From assembly GCA_948146395.1 (NCBI GenBank), contig OX411559.1, positions 29,418,708-29,482,707 of the forward strand: DNA of 64,000 nucleotides, in the 5' to 3' direction. A model generated the notes under the pieces. It made no database searches and was not told where the DNA came from. It worked only from the letters and a program-made list of their open reading frames with translations. Shown here one piece after another: positions 33,379 through 44,204 of this stretch. The position numbers were made by a program, and so were the translations under genes. This stretch comes from Fragum whitleyi. Taxonomy: Eukaryota > Mollusca > Bivalvia > Cardiida > Cardiidae. Within the stretch, counting starts at the first letter, position 1. Every line of letters begins with the position of its first letter.

Positions 33379-33632
33379 TTGTTTGTTTGAAAGGGTTTAA
33401 GCCGCTTTTAACATTTTTCAGTTATATTGTGGTGGCTGGAGCACCTAATAATGTATTCCTGGTATTTCTCACATCAGTACTATTTCATTCTTTCCCAGCC
33501 TCCAGCTGCTATCCCACATAGGTCTTCAATATTCGACCAATTTGCCAGAGACAAATTGTTGGAAAGAATTAGTGCCACTTGTGAGGATCGAACCCTGGAC
33601 CTCAAGAATACTAGCCTGTTGCTCTACCAATA
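33379..33632 (-). mobile_element. Complete tRNA-derived SINE, insertion private to copy 1
   Basis: 254 bp flanked by an 11-bp target duplication GTTCATTACAA (33368-33378 and 33633-33643). The duplicate copy shows the empty site CTCATTACAAG at about 40701-40711. The head is at the right end (GGATCGAACCCTGGACC; GTTGCTCTACCAATAG) and the tail at the left end is CAAA-rich on the minus strand. This copy defines the ends of the family. Confidence 0.85.
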
Positions 33633-33649
33633 GTTCATTACAAGTAAAT

Positions 33650-34375
33650 TGTAACCTCTGAACATCTTTTTACACACTCGAGCGCATTGCCTAAGGGAAC
33701 AACTCCTTCCAAATTTTGTTGAAATTGGCAATATAGTTTGGCAAGAACTAATGATACATGTCAGATATAAAGGCTGTTAACCTCCTACACAGAAGAAGAA
33801 ATATTTCTTATCAACAAGGAACCTTTATATATTTGGTATATATATTTCAAAGATTTCTAAAAAGTACCTGCCACCCCCTGGTGATCTGCCTCTGGTGGTC
33901 CAATTCATGATTTTATCCCTATTATAAAGGTCGAAAAACTGATGATCTATGCAAATTATTAAGTCAGTTGGCTTCCTTGTTCAGAGAGAAGTTGGCTATT
34001 TTTTAAAAAAGTTTTCTATATATACCAAATATATAATAAAGGTTCCTTCTATGAAAATTTAAATTGCAATGAGTATTTTTTTTACTTATTTGAATTCTTT
34101 CAATTATCTTAGTTCATATTCTAGGGAACATTACTGCCAAATTTATTTGAAATTCATATAAGCACTTTGTCATGAGTCATTTTACCATGCTTTCCAACTG
34201 AAAATCTCCATTTTCAAAAGCATTCAACTTTATGACCAGAAAAATATGCTGACATATCATATTGATTAATGGCTCTTCGAAATATAAACTTTAGAATTGT
34301 TGATGAAAGATGGCAGACAATTGGGACATTCAATTATAACTAAACTCGCCATGGGCATGTGCTCATGTAAACTTA
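33650..34375. repeat. Degenerate pearl-like element holding a TIR insertion
   Basis: Ends in CTCGCCATGGGCATGTGCTC, ATGTAAACTTAAAA, a diverged 3' hairpin. At 33816-34048 a TIR element (AAGGAACCTTTATATATTTG / AAATATATAATAAAGGTTCC) is absent from the duplicate, where AAATTGGCATGAAAATTTAAA runs through at about 40890-40912. Confidence 0.55.
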
Positions 34376-34869
34376 AAAGATAAGTATTATCATCATGATC
34401 CAAAATTCTGATGTACACATAGATCATAGCATATTACTCCATTGACTTCAAATGACTGTCAAATAAGCTCTACACCAGTATGATATCCGGATATATATTT
34501 TTAATCAAACCTATAAAAGCAATAAAATATTTTGCAACTTGTCATTTCCTACCAAAAGTAGGCACAAATCTATAGAGTAAACCTTCAAACTTAATAAGAC
34601 CAAATAAAACAAGAGATTATATCTGTATTAATGTCTCAGAAACTTGTGTCAGTCCCTCAAACACTTCTTGATATGTATAAATCTTAAACATATCCCATTT
34701 ATTCAAACAATAATTATAGCTTATCATTTTTGAGTCTTTCGCTCACATTCAAATAATTTACACAGATGACGTTCTTTCTGTTATTTATTATTATTATTTT
34801 GTGAACAACCCAGTTTACCCGACACAACAAATAGTTTAACAATAGGTGATTTTGATCTGTAACTTCAAT
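34376..34869. other. Sequence 3' of exon 8, no clear feature
   Basis: Duplicated unique sequence. A weak match to finger-2 sequence (TTTACACAGATGACGTTC at about 34757 against TATCACATAGATGACAC in the exon) may be another decayed finger. Confidence 0.35.
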
Positions 34870-35078
34870 TCAGATTTTCTTTGGATATAGATGCACCGTC
34901 ATGTGACCTCTTAAAGCTCCTTTCTCCTTAAACGCTTTATCACATAGATGACACTTGAATGGACGCTCATTTGTGTGAACTCGAATGTGATTAATCAGTT
35001 TGGAATTCCTTGGAAACTGCTTGCCACAGTATGAACACACAAATCTATACACATCTCTATTTGGTTCTGGCCTGATCC
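34870..35078 (-). CDS. Two-finger C2H2 cassette exon 8
   Basis: Encodes 68 residues after a split codon (GG, Gly with a G donor). Acceptor AG at 35079-35080 after GATATTCTTTATTCTGT. Spacer IRPEPNRDVYRF. Finger 1 CSYC...HIRVH, helix RNSKLIN; finger 2 CHLC...HMTVH, helix EKGALRG. The linker is HTNERPF, with Asn for Gly, a form shared only with exon 10. The basic tail LYPKKI ends at TGA. Exon 10 is its segmental duplicate; finger-1 contact residues are identical, finger 2 differs at positions 3 and 5. Confidence 0.9.
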
Positions 35079-35270
35079 CTACAGAATAAAGAATATCATG
35101 CTAGAAATCTTTCAGATGTTAGAATAATTTAACCAATTTTTTTTCTGTAAGAAAAATATATAAGACCTATTTTTGTGTTTGGATAAATAAATACAATATA
35201 ATTGCAAACAAGAATACAAATAACATGGAGGGAATAGTATGTTTATTAATATGTGCATATAGGGTTTTAC

Positions 35271-37285
35271 GGGGTACGGACAAAACCCCACCAGGACAAA
35301 ACCCCACCAGACAAAACCCCATCAGACAAAACCCCACCAGGACAAAACCCCACCACTATATTTGGCATGTAGGACAAAACCCCACCACTTTTTCATATGA
35401 AAATTTTTAGTGAAATCTATATTGATTTATTTATATTTTCATACAGGTAATGAAAAAATCATTTTGTTGTTAATGATTTCATCAAAATCATTTGTATTAT
35501 TTTTTTAGATTTTGACTCCTTCTTTACTTTGTTGAAACAGTGATTGTGAAAAATTCATTTTACAAACTTAATAAGTTTTTTTTTGTTTAAGCTATAAAAC
35601 AGATAACATATTGTTTACTGTTTGTTTAAAATCTGTCCAAGATAAGCACTGTGCACAGACTGTAAATCTTAAGATATCCGGTTCAATCCCCAATGGCGGG
35701 AATCATCATTTCTGACTATTTGTCTCCCACCAATGGGGGTAATAATAACTCTATGTGGGCATCTTGAGGCATTGAAAAGAATGTAATGGTAGTTCTGATG
35801 TGGGGAATATCATGAATCCATCATTAGATGACCCAGCTGCTTCAACTTGACGGGAAAAGTGCTAAAATCGGTGTAAAATCTCATTCAAACAAAGAAACAA
35901 ATCAGTTAAATGACATAATGTTTTTCGCTTTATTCAAACCTTATATTTATAAGGTGCATTTTAAATATCCCTTGCAACACTCTTTAAAAAAGTGTTGTGT
36001 GGTAAAGAACTATTTCACCTTTTAAACGCGCCCTCCCTAATAAACACGCTCCCCCATAAATGCGATTCCCAGGCCCTTGACTATACGATCAACAACATCC
36101 AACCGTCCACGGTGCATGGTGAAAAATCCGGCCTCGAATTTAATTTCAATAGCTGCTACTCCACGACGTAATGTTCAATAGATTGTGGGTTAACTATCTT
36201 AAATTCCTATCAGGATAAGGCTGGTTGCGTCATGAAAAGATCGTACAACATCTGAAAAACTAGCGTGTCCTAAATCGCGGTCTTCCGGAAGTGCGAAAGG
36301 TTAAAATTTAACACCAAATTAAAAAATTTTTCTCGTAATTCTTCATAAGTCACATGCGAACAAAATCCCCTTTCGTTGTTACGAAAATATTTCTCAAATC
36401 ATTTCACCTGCTGCAAATATACTAAATATCCGAGTCAAATGATTAAATCCTAGTCACAACTAAACTGTTAAAATAGGAAAAACCCCGTAAAATCTCGTGT
36501 GTGACTTACGTGTATTTCAAAAGCGACGTCGCCGCTTGCAAGAATCTGGGGACTTCAAAGGGTGCCGACACGCGGTGACCCAGCTAGCTCCAGACGTGTT
36601 GTGTTTTCACTACGAAACGCTTGCATTTCATGGACCGGGTGCATTTACACATCACAAAATTTTAGGATTAATACAGGATTTTTTATTTCATACGTGAAAG
36701 GTAATGAATTATTAGACCGCTTTGCCCATCGGTACAAATAATAACAACAATAATAATCACGGCTTCTGCTAACACAATCACTTGCTTTTGAAAGCTTCAA
36801 TTAATGGTAGAGGATGACCGTATTTCGATAGATGACTTTAAATGACAGAATTACAATTCATTAGCAAACATTTTATTTTATTTTTTAAATCTATATCCTA
36901 AATAGATAAATAGAAAATCGTATTGGGTAGCGTACGTATTTCAATCGATACTTACAAACATGTTAACAGTTTGCTTCTCTTAGGTACCAAATACGTATTT
37001 TTTTTTTAATTAAGTAAAAGAGTCTGAAATAATAGCGCCCCCACGACGTTTTGCATCGCGCCCGGGCGCGTTTAATAGGAGAAATACGGATAAATTATAT
37101 TATATGAATAAACAAATATACTTTTTAATAACATTAACACTTTCAACTCTTACACTTTAATATATATTGGTGGGGTTTTGTCCTGGTGGGGTTTTGTCCT
37201 GATGGGGTTTTGTCCTGGTGGGGTTTTGTCTGGTGGGGTTTTGTCCCGGTGGGGTTTTGTCCTGGTGGGGTTTTGTCCCACACTC
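35271..37285. mobile_element. 2.0-kb foldback-like element with minisatellite ends, private to copy 1
   Basis: Flanked by a 9-bp direct repeat GGGTTTTAC (35262-35270, 37286-37294); the duplicate has one related site GGGATGTAC (42217-42225) and continues into TATAAAACAGACATG. Both ends are inverted arrays of GGACAAAACCCCACCA units of about 14-18 bases (about 35278-35385 and, inverted, 37168-37278). The interior has a plus-oriented SINE fragment (about 35640-35815) and no transposase-like frame. A 9-bp duplication suggests a Mutator-like or related DNA element; the class is inferred. Confidence 0.75.
35640..35815 (+). repeat. SINE fragment inside the foldback element
   Basis: TATCCGGTTCAATCCCCAAT then GACTATTTGTCTCCCACCAA and CTATGTGGGCATCTTG: main SINE family, plus orientation, partial. 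Confidence 0.55.
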
Positions 37286-37295
37286 GGGTTTTACA

Positions 37296-37985
37296 CTGGC
37301 TATAAAACAGACATGAAAATATGTGCAATAGCTAAATGTATGGAAGATCAAAAGAACATTGAAATGTCAGCTCTAAAAAGGGAGGAAACCATACATCCAT
37401 GTGATTGTCAATTTCCTCTATGCCCTCAAGGTCATACGGAATATGTTATGATTCTTGAGGTTTTGAAAGAAATAAACAGATCAAAGTGGGGTGGGATGTG
37501 GACAGCTGGATAACTAATGAGTCTTTAGGTGGGGAAAAAAAAAACAATCAATGTATTCTTTTTCCTTATAAAGATAACATATTTTTGTAATAAAATGACC
37601 TCAGTTTCAGTTATTCTAGAAATTTTGTCATACTATCAATTGGTCTCTATTGAAAATAAGGCCATGAAACATAGAAATATTGCCTATTTTGCTCACCTAA
37701 GTTTTGAAAATAAGACAAAATTTCAAGATCAAAAAATGCACTTATAGATCTGGTATACATCTTTTTTGTAAGAATTCAGATAATCCATACTACAGAATAA
37801 ATGTGAGTAGTCTTTCACTAACTAAACATACTATTCAATCCAAACCATAAAATGATCCACCCTTAATTTCCTTTTATGAAACTTTAGACATGATTTTTGC
37901 AAGAAGACATTTTGCTCGAGTCTGCTATCACTTCTACTTGTTCGTTTCTTTTAAAGAAAAGGGATCTATATTTTCAGGTTTAATT
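37296..37985. other. Duplicated unique intronic sequence
   Basis: Matches 42226-42355 and, after large insertions in copy 2, 44630-45185 (for example GTCATACT.TCAATTGGTCTC). A 111-codon plus-strand frame crossing the left edge is a product of the minisatellite. Confidence 0.5.
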
Positions 37986-37987
37986 AT

Positions 37988-38263
37988 TTGTTAGTTTGAA
38001 TGGGGTTTAATGGCACTTTCAACAATCTTTCAATTATATTGCAGCGGCTGGAGCATCGAACAATGGATTCCTGGTATTTCTCACATCAGAACTACCATTA
38101 CACCCTTTCCTAATCTCCAGCTGAGATTACATAAATATCTACAATAATCAACCTATTGTTGGAAGACAAGTAGCTGAAGAGGATGAGTGCTGTCATCGGG
38201 AATCAAACCCAGGACCTCTAGATTTACAGACTGGGGCTCTACCAACTGCGCTATGATGGACGC
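37988..38263 (-). repeat. tRNA-derived SINE present before the duplication (copy 1)
   Basis: GCAGCGGCTGGAGCATCGAA, CCTTTCCTAATCTCCAGCTG, then head GGGAATCAAACCCAGGACC and CTCTACCAACTGCGCTATGA. The equivalent SINE sits at the same place in copy 2 (45188-45422). Confidence 0.75.
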
Positions 38264-38572
38264 TTTCAGTTTTAATGAATTTATGCATGTATATTTATGT
38301 GTTTTAATGAAACTAAAATACATCAAAATACAGTCTAAAATCGAGAATTGGAACAATCCAGACAGGAGACAATCAACCTTATAAGATTCCGCTTATATAT
38401 AAGCTAGGCACAGGGCATATGAACAATCTACATCCATAAATATCCAAGACATCTGACAAAGAGAAGTGGTTCCATCCCCCTTACTATCCAATAAATTCAG
38501 GACTGGTCAACTGTAACAGGTTGCAGACAATAAAATTTAAAAGAAATTTGAAAGAAACCATCATATCGTGCA

Positions 38573-38612
38573 AAAAAGAAGAAATTGCTTGACACAAGCA
38601 ATTTCTTCATTA
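38573..38612. repeat. Short hairpin, copy 1
   Basis: AAGAAGAAATTGCTTG-ACA-CAAGCAATTTCTTC. Duplicate at 45743-45780; its centre is the same as that of the 240-bp repeat at 21925 and 58510. Confidence 0.75.
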
Positions 38613-38833
38613 TACAATATTTTCTTCGATATAAAATCACTGTGATGTAAATTCCCAGACTCAAAAGAATAGAAAAAAGTTTGAATAGACATTTCTGTGA
38701 AAAGGCTAGATTCATTCCTAAATCTTTGATTGACAACAAGTAGTACTAAAGAAACATGGTTGCCCCAAAACAGCACATCTTTCAACCTGGCAACTTTTAT
38801 TAACATTAACACTTGGCTCAACGCTGATACCTA

Positions 38834-39050
38834 TATAATCTGTCGCAAAGGTGTTTTATACCCACAATGGCGCTTGGTGCGAATTTATGTTAATAGTTTT
38901 TGAACAAAGGTCAATTGTGACATGACCTTTGACAATCGTGACCAAAAATTAATAGGGCATCTCCTTGGGTCATGGGCAACATTTGTATAAAGCTTCAAGA
39001 TTGAAGATTACTTAGTTCTTGTATTAAAGTCATTCTTAGGTTTTTTTGTT
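38834..39050 (+). repeat. Pearl fragment at the duplication junction (copy 1)
   Basis: CTGTCGCAAAGGTGTTTTATACCCA, then GACCTTTGAC and GGGCATCTCCTTGGGTCATG. It resembles the ATACCCCCC subfamily (48737, 62936). The right edge of the duplicated block falls in it. Confidence 0.55.
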
Positions 39051-39841
39051 TTTTTTTTACAAAATCCTGCGGTCTCTCCATGAAATGTTTTACATGGAAA
39101 ATTACATTATGCTTCTTATATAGCAGGATTTTATTGACCCAAATCTGACCCCTGCTATTTCGATGAATTAAGATATGATTATTCCTATTCGGCTTTGCAC
39201 GTTCTTTCATAGGAATGAATAACACTAGATATGGAATGTTATTTGTATACTCATAAAATATAACTGTAATTGTTTTTGAAGCATTTTTTCCACAGAGGTC
39301 GAATTTGGGTCAAATAAACCAAGGTATATCTCTCTTCAAGATGAATTGGTTGTGAAAATAAGTTTCTATACAAATGTTATTCCACAAATACATTTCTGTA
39401 GTACATGATATTTCATGTGCTTCTTCAAGCAGAATTTTCCTACTCTTGAGTGTTGTTAAGATTTGTCACTTGAACCAGTTGCTTCTTAAAATGTTAGCCA
39501 TCATGCGTTGCTCAAGTATTGGTATGTAAATGTATGTCATGACATTTTATCCGTAAAATCTAAAACACAAACAGTATTTGCTTTGCCTAACATAGTGTTT
39601 TATTGTTAACAGAAGTGTTGGTAAACGTAAAAGGGATTTTGTTCCCGAAAATGTTCACGATTTGTCACATCTAATTACATTATTCTATAAAGACTTTGTA
39701 AAACAAATTATCAATGTTGCAGGAACAATAATGCACTATTCCGGACAAAATTGTTATTCATTTTGAAGAATGGAGAGGATGTCCCTTAAACTAAATGTTT
39801 ATCCTCAAAACATTTTAAAGATTTATTTTTCAGGACAGACA

Positions 39842-40047
39842 TTATCTGTAATTCTGGTGTTTAGCAAGGATGTGGTGCTGTAAGGATCGTTTCTGCTTGA
39901 AAGCCGCCTCACACATTGTACATCGGAATGGTTTCTCTCCTGTATGTTTACGGATATGTGCCTCTAACTTCCAGTTACTCGAACATGGCTTGCTGCAGTG
40001 GGGACAAACAAATTTGAAAAAGGCAGCAGGAGGTTGGAATCTTGAAC
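39842..40047 (-). CDS. Two-finger C2H2 cassette exon 9 (duplicate of exon 7)
   Basis: Encodes 67 residues after a split codon (GT); acceptor AG at 40048-40049 behind TTATTCTTCTTT. Spacer SRFQPPAAFFKF. Finger 1 CPHC...HIRKH, helix SNWKLEA, with Cys for Phe (SKPCSSN); finger 2 CTMC...HILAKH, helix QKRSLQH, H-x4-H. Linker HTGEKPF. Ends KHQNYR then TAA, three residues longer than exon 7. It has no in-frame ATG at all, so it is invisible to start-codon-based gene finding, but the frame is fully intact. Compared with exon 7, finger 2 positions -1 (E to Q) and 6 (R to H) changed. Confidence 0.88.
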
Positions 40048-40059
40048 CTAAAGAAGAAT

Positions 40060-40840
40060 AAATAGTGCATAATCATTCAATTGCAAGATCAATGTATATT
40101 TCATTGAATAAACAACAAAAGCTAATTTTCACTATAAAATGTAGCTTTAATGTTCACAAAATGCAATATCAATAGATATTACTTGAAAAACAAATCTATT
40201 TATTTAATGCACAAATGAGACAAAATGTGAAACTTTTAGGACAAATTTTAATTTTATTACAGCACATCATTTTACATGTGAACGCTATCCATCATTCATG
40301 ATGACGTCACTTTTGGGGCTCCTCTTAAATGACATCAGACAGGATAAAATGAACCAAAGCGGGGTTTAAGTTTTTGATAATTTCACTGGTAAGATGCGAG
40401 TTTATCAAAATGATAATACACCATTTTTCCTAGATAAAACCACCAAAAGCATTTTAAAAGAAAGGATAACTTATTCAATCTACAAATACATGTATTAGTA
40501 TCGTGAAATGTATAGTGTCTGATCCATATGACAGAAAATTGCAGGGGGGTGGCTGATACCAATAATAATCCAAGAGACTTAAAGGTCGGAAGCATCTGGA
40601 GAATGGTTCCTTTGTCGTTTAAAATCTAGGAATCTCTGAACTGTATTATTCAAGAAGTTAAGGCATAACAACTCAGAAAAATTTTGCTTAAAAAGGGCAT
40701 GGCTCATTACAAGAAAATTCCCTTATCTCACATTATAATCTACCCTAATTGGGTTTAAGATAGTCTATAAAAGTCACATATTTTACATGTAAAACAGGCT
40801 AAGGTAGGTTGGTTCTTTGTCACCCACCCAAGAATATTTT
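40060..40840. other. Duplicated unique intronic sequence of copy 2
   Basis: Counterpart of 32760-33660 without the SINE. No gene. Confidence 0.5.
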
Positions 40841-41310
40841 TACACACTCAAAATCTTTGCTAAAGGGACACTTACTTCCAAATTTGGTTAAATTGGCATG
40901 AAAATTTAAATTGCAATGACAACCAATTTTTACAAATTTGAATTTTTTCAATTATCTTAGGTCCCCATCTAAGGAAAATAATAGATGCCAAAAATATTTG
41001 AAATTGGCCCATTGGTTTAGATGACGTTTCAAGAAATTGTTGACAGACAAACGATGAGGGAAAAAGGTCAAAGAAAGGTCAATCTAAAGAGCCCATATAA
41101 GACATTGTCATTTTAATTCCTTTTACCATGCTTCCATCAAAGGATTCATCTTTATGACTGGAAAAATATACTGACCAAGTCTCATATCGATTATGGCACT
41201 TGGAACTTAGGAATTTAATAATTAGAATTGTTGATGAAAGATGACAGACAAGGGACATTCAATAATCACTAAAGTTCACCATAGGCATGTGCTCATGTAA
41301 GGTGAAAAGG
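40840..41310. repeat. Degenerate pearl-like element (copy 2)
   Basis: Counterpart of 33650-34375 without the TIR insertion: GAAATTGGCCCATTGGTTTAGATGA, then a diverged 3' hairpin GTTCACCATAGGCATGTGCTC. About 41311-41827 is duplicated unique sequence without features. Confidence 0.5.
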
Positions 41311-41827
41311 TAGTATTATCACTATGATCCAAAACTTTAAAAGACTGTGTACACATCAAGACAGATCATAGCAAATGACTGCATGGACTTCAAATGGCCG
41401 TAAATTAGGCTCTACACTCATAGCATGATATCCGGCTACATATTTCTAATCAAAACAATATACATCTAATAATGGTGATTATAATGAAATAACATTTTAT
41501 GCAGTAAATATTTAAAACTTGTCACAAAGTAGACACAAAACTATATACCTTCAATCTCAATTAGAAAAAATTAAATAGAGATTATATATGTATTCACATC
41601 TCAGAATCTTGCATCAGTCCACTTCTGGATATGTATAAATCTAAATTTATCCGATTTTTGGAAAAAGCATTTTTAAGGTAATCATGATGGAGTCTTTCCC
41701 TCCCATTCAAATTATTTACACAGATGACATTCTTTCCGTTATCTATTATTATTATTTTGTGAACAACCCAGTTTAACCGACACAATAAATAGTTTAAAAG
41801 TAAGTGATTTTGATCAGTCTCTTCAAT

Positions 41828-42036
41828 TCAGATTTTCTTTGTATATAGATGCACCATCATGTGACCTTTTAAAGTTCCTTTCTCCTTAAACGCTTTATCA
41901 CATAGATGACACTTGAATGGACGCTCATTTGTGTGAACTCGAACGTGATTAATCAGTTTGGAATTCCTTGGAAACCGCTTGCCACAGTATGGACACACAA
42001 ATCTATACACATCTCTATTTGGTTCTGGCCTGATCC
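41828..42036 (-). CDS. Two-finger C2H2 cassette exon 10 (duplicate of exon 8)
   Basis: Encodes 68 residues after a split codon (GG). Acceptor AG at 42037-42038 after GATATTCTTTATCCTGT. Spacer identical to exon 8. Finger 1 CPYC...HVRVH, helix RNSKLIN (identical to exon 8 in all helix positions); finger 2 CHLC...HMMVH, helix EKGTLKG. Linker HTNERPF. Ends LYTKKI then TGA. Only about eight residues separate it from exon 8 and no frame lesion is present, which suggests both copies are kept by selection or are young. Confidence 0.9.
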
Positions 42037-42357
42037 CTACAGGATAAAGAATATCGCGCTAGAAATCTTTCAGATGTTAGAATAATTTACCCAATTTTTT
42101 TTCTGTAAGAAAAATATATAAGACCTATTTTCGTGTTTGGATAAATAAAATATAATTGCAAACAAGAATACAGATAACATGGAGGGAATATTTATGTTTT
42201 TTAATATGTGCATAAAGGGATGTACACCGGTATAAAACAGACATGAAAATATGTGCAATAGCTAAAAGTATGAAAGATCAAAAGAACATAGAAATGTCAG
42301 CTCTAAAAGGGGAGAAAACCATACATCCATGTGATTGTCAATATCATCTATGCGCTG

Positions 42358-42943
42358 TTATGCACGTATGAATGCATGAGCTTCTAGGGGTATGATTTTT
42401 GCTTGGGATGCGAGAGGTCCCTGGTTCATATCCCGGACGAGCCCCCAAATGTTACGTGCAAATCTAACAAGAATGAAGAAGCCAGCAACAAATTTACAAT
42501 TAACAATATTTATTGACAATAATAACAGAATTATTGACAATATGAAATTAATACAAAAACAAATTACAATACCTTGAATGCTTAATCCTAAAGTTTTAAT
42601 TTTAGATCCAAATGAATTAAGTTCCTGGTCCACAAATAATAAGTCCATTTATATCCGAATTTAAAACTAACCACACTTTTAATCAAACTTTTCAGAAAAC
42701 GTGAAATCCCCTTTTTGTTTAACACAGTACTACTAAATACAATTAGTCTAAACCAAGTGCACCAAGAATGCTGTAGGAATCCCTTTATATAATACCATAG
42801 AACAATCTAGAATAGCATAGAACATTTGAAGATTCTAGAGCTTGAATCACTTTCTAAAAGTCCTTTCTAGAAAGATCTAAAATATTCTACATACATTTAC
42901 CTATTAGTCAAGGTATTGGAAAATTCCCAGACCAATTCTAACA
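42358..42943 (-). mobile_element. LTR retrotransposon fragment with extended tRNA-Pro-like primer site
   Basis: On the minus strand an LTR of about 494 bp runs from TGTTAGAATTGGTC (42943) to TTGCACGTAACA (42450), with TGTTA/TAACA ends, a TATATAAAGG box near 42785-42796 and AATAAA near 42510. TT then TGGGGGCTCGTCCGGGAT follows, a primer-binding site complementary to tRNA-Pro including its CCA. The complementarity goes on for about 45 further bases through the T and anticodon arms to about 42385. The internal region and second LTR are absent. It is private to copy 2 of the duplication. TTCTAGAA-like motifs cluster upstream of the TATA box. Confidence 0.7.
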
Positions 42944-44141
42944 AGAGGACCATGATGGTCCTAGATCGCTCACCTGAGTCTCTTTGAGCACTTTGACATC
43001 ACATCAAGTAACAAGAGGACCATGATGGTCCTAGATCGCTCACCTTAGTCTTTTTGACCCCTGTGACATCAAATCAATTAAATAGGCAGATGTCATAAAG
43101 AAGACTATTTCAACACTAAACCAAGTTTCAAGAAGTTTGGGCCGAAATTATGGCCTCTTGAGTTATAACAAGAAAATTATAATTAAGGCCCCTTTTCCTG
43201 TGATATGGCATGGATCCTTTCCATTTTCAAAAGGGTTCATTTTTGCGACTTGACCAACATTCTAAACCAAGTTTCTTGAAGGTTGGGCCATAATTGTTGC
43301 TTCAAGAGCTTTTACAAGATATTTGTCGTTAAGGCCCTTTTTCCATTGATATGGCATGGATCCTTCCCATTTTCAATAGGCATCATCCTTGTGATTTGGC
43401 CAACACTCTGACCAAGTTTCATGAAGATTTGGCCATATTTGTGGCCTCTAGGGCTAAAACAAGAAAATTATAATTAAGGCCCCTTTTCCTGTGATATGGC
43501 ACGGATCCTTCCCTTTTTCATTGTAGCTAATCCTTGTGACCTGGCCAATATTTGGACCAAGTTTCATGAAGATTGGGCCATAATTGTGGCTTCAAGAGCT
43601 TTAACAAGATAATTGTCTTTAAGGCCCCTTTTCCTGTGATATGGCATGGATCCTTCCCATTTTCAATAGGGTAAATCCTTGTGACCAGGCCAATATTCTA
43701 ACCAAGTTTCATGAAGATTGGGCCATATTTGTGGCCTCTAGAGTGTAAACAAGAAAATTGTCATTAAGGCCCTTTTCCCATGATATGGCATGGATCCTTC
43801 CCATTTTCAATAGGGTTAATCCTTGAGACCAGGCCTTCATTCTGGAAAAGTTTCATGAAGATTGGGCCATATTTGTGGCCTCTAGGATGTAAACAAGAAA
43901 ATTGTCTTTAAGGCCCCTTTTCCTGTGATTTGGCTTGGATCCTTCCCATTTTCAAAAGGTTTCATCCTTGTGACCTGGCCAACATTCTGACCAAGTTCAT
44001 GAAGATTGGGCCATATTTGTGGCCTCTAGAGTGTAGACACTAAGATTGTTTATGCCGGTCGCCGGACGACGCACACCGCACGACGGACATTCAACGATCA
44101 CAAAAGCTCACCTTAAGCACGATGTGCTCAGGTGAGCAAAA
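42941..44141 (+). mobile_element. Pearl-like element, GCTCACCTGAG subfamily, doubled 5' end
   Basis: The 5' end (AACAAGAGGACCATGATGG, TCCTAGATCGCTCACCTGAG) occurs twice, at 42941 and about 43011. About six core units follow (CCTTTTCCTGTGATATGGCA; TTTCATGAAGATTGGGCCAT). 3' end CTCACCTTAAGCACGATGTGCTCAGGTGAGC. Confidence 0.8.
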
Positions 44142-44204
44142 ATATAGACATGGGATAACCATTATACATTTTACAAACATAACAGCGCACATACACAAGG
44201 GCAT

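Larger units (their letters stand above)
31741..39050. repeat. Tandem segmental duplication, copy 1 (exons 7 and 8)
   Basis: Direct duplicate of 39051-46560. Left edge AAAATC.TGC.GTCTCT.ATGAA pairs 31757 with about 39060; right edge ATTACTTAGTTCTTG.ATTA.AGT pairs about 39006 with 46535. Between them the order of unique sequence, exon 7/9, exon 8/10, a SINE, a short hairpin and a pearl fragment is the same. Differences are mostly element insertions private to one copy. Exact edges would need an alignment. Confidence 0.85.

Noticed and set aside
35273..37290. GGGGTTTT-like arrays as internal telomere sequence
   Set aside because: Units contain extra TGTCCTGGT bases and are arranged as inverted ends of an insertion with a target duplication. 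Animal telomeres are TTAGGG-type.
37178..37513. 111-codon frame rich in Gly, Phe and Val
   Set aside because: Translation of the GGGGTTTTGTCC minisatellite; periodic protein with no biological features.
42385..42449. Functional tRNA-Pro gene
   Set aside because: It carries encoded CCA and directly adjoins an LTR end, and the 5' acceptor strand does not match the 3' one. A primer-site origin explains it better.
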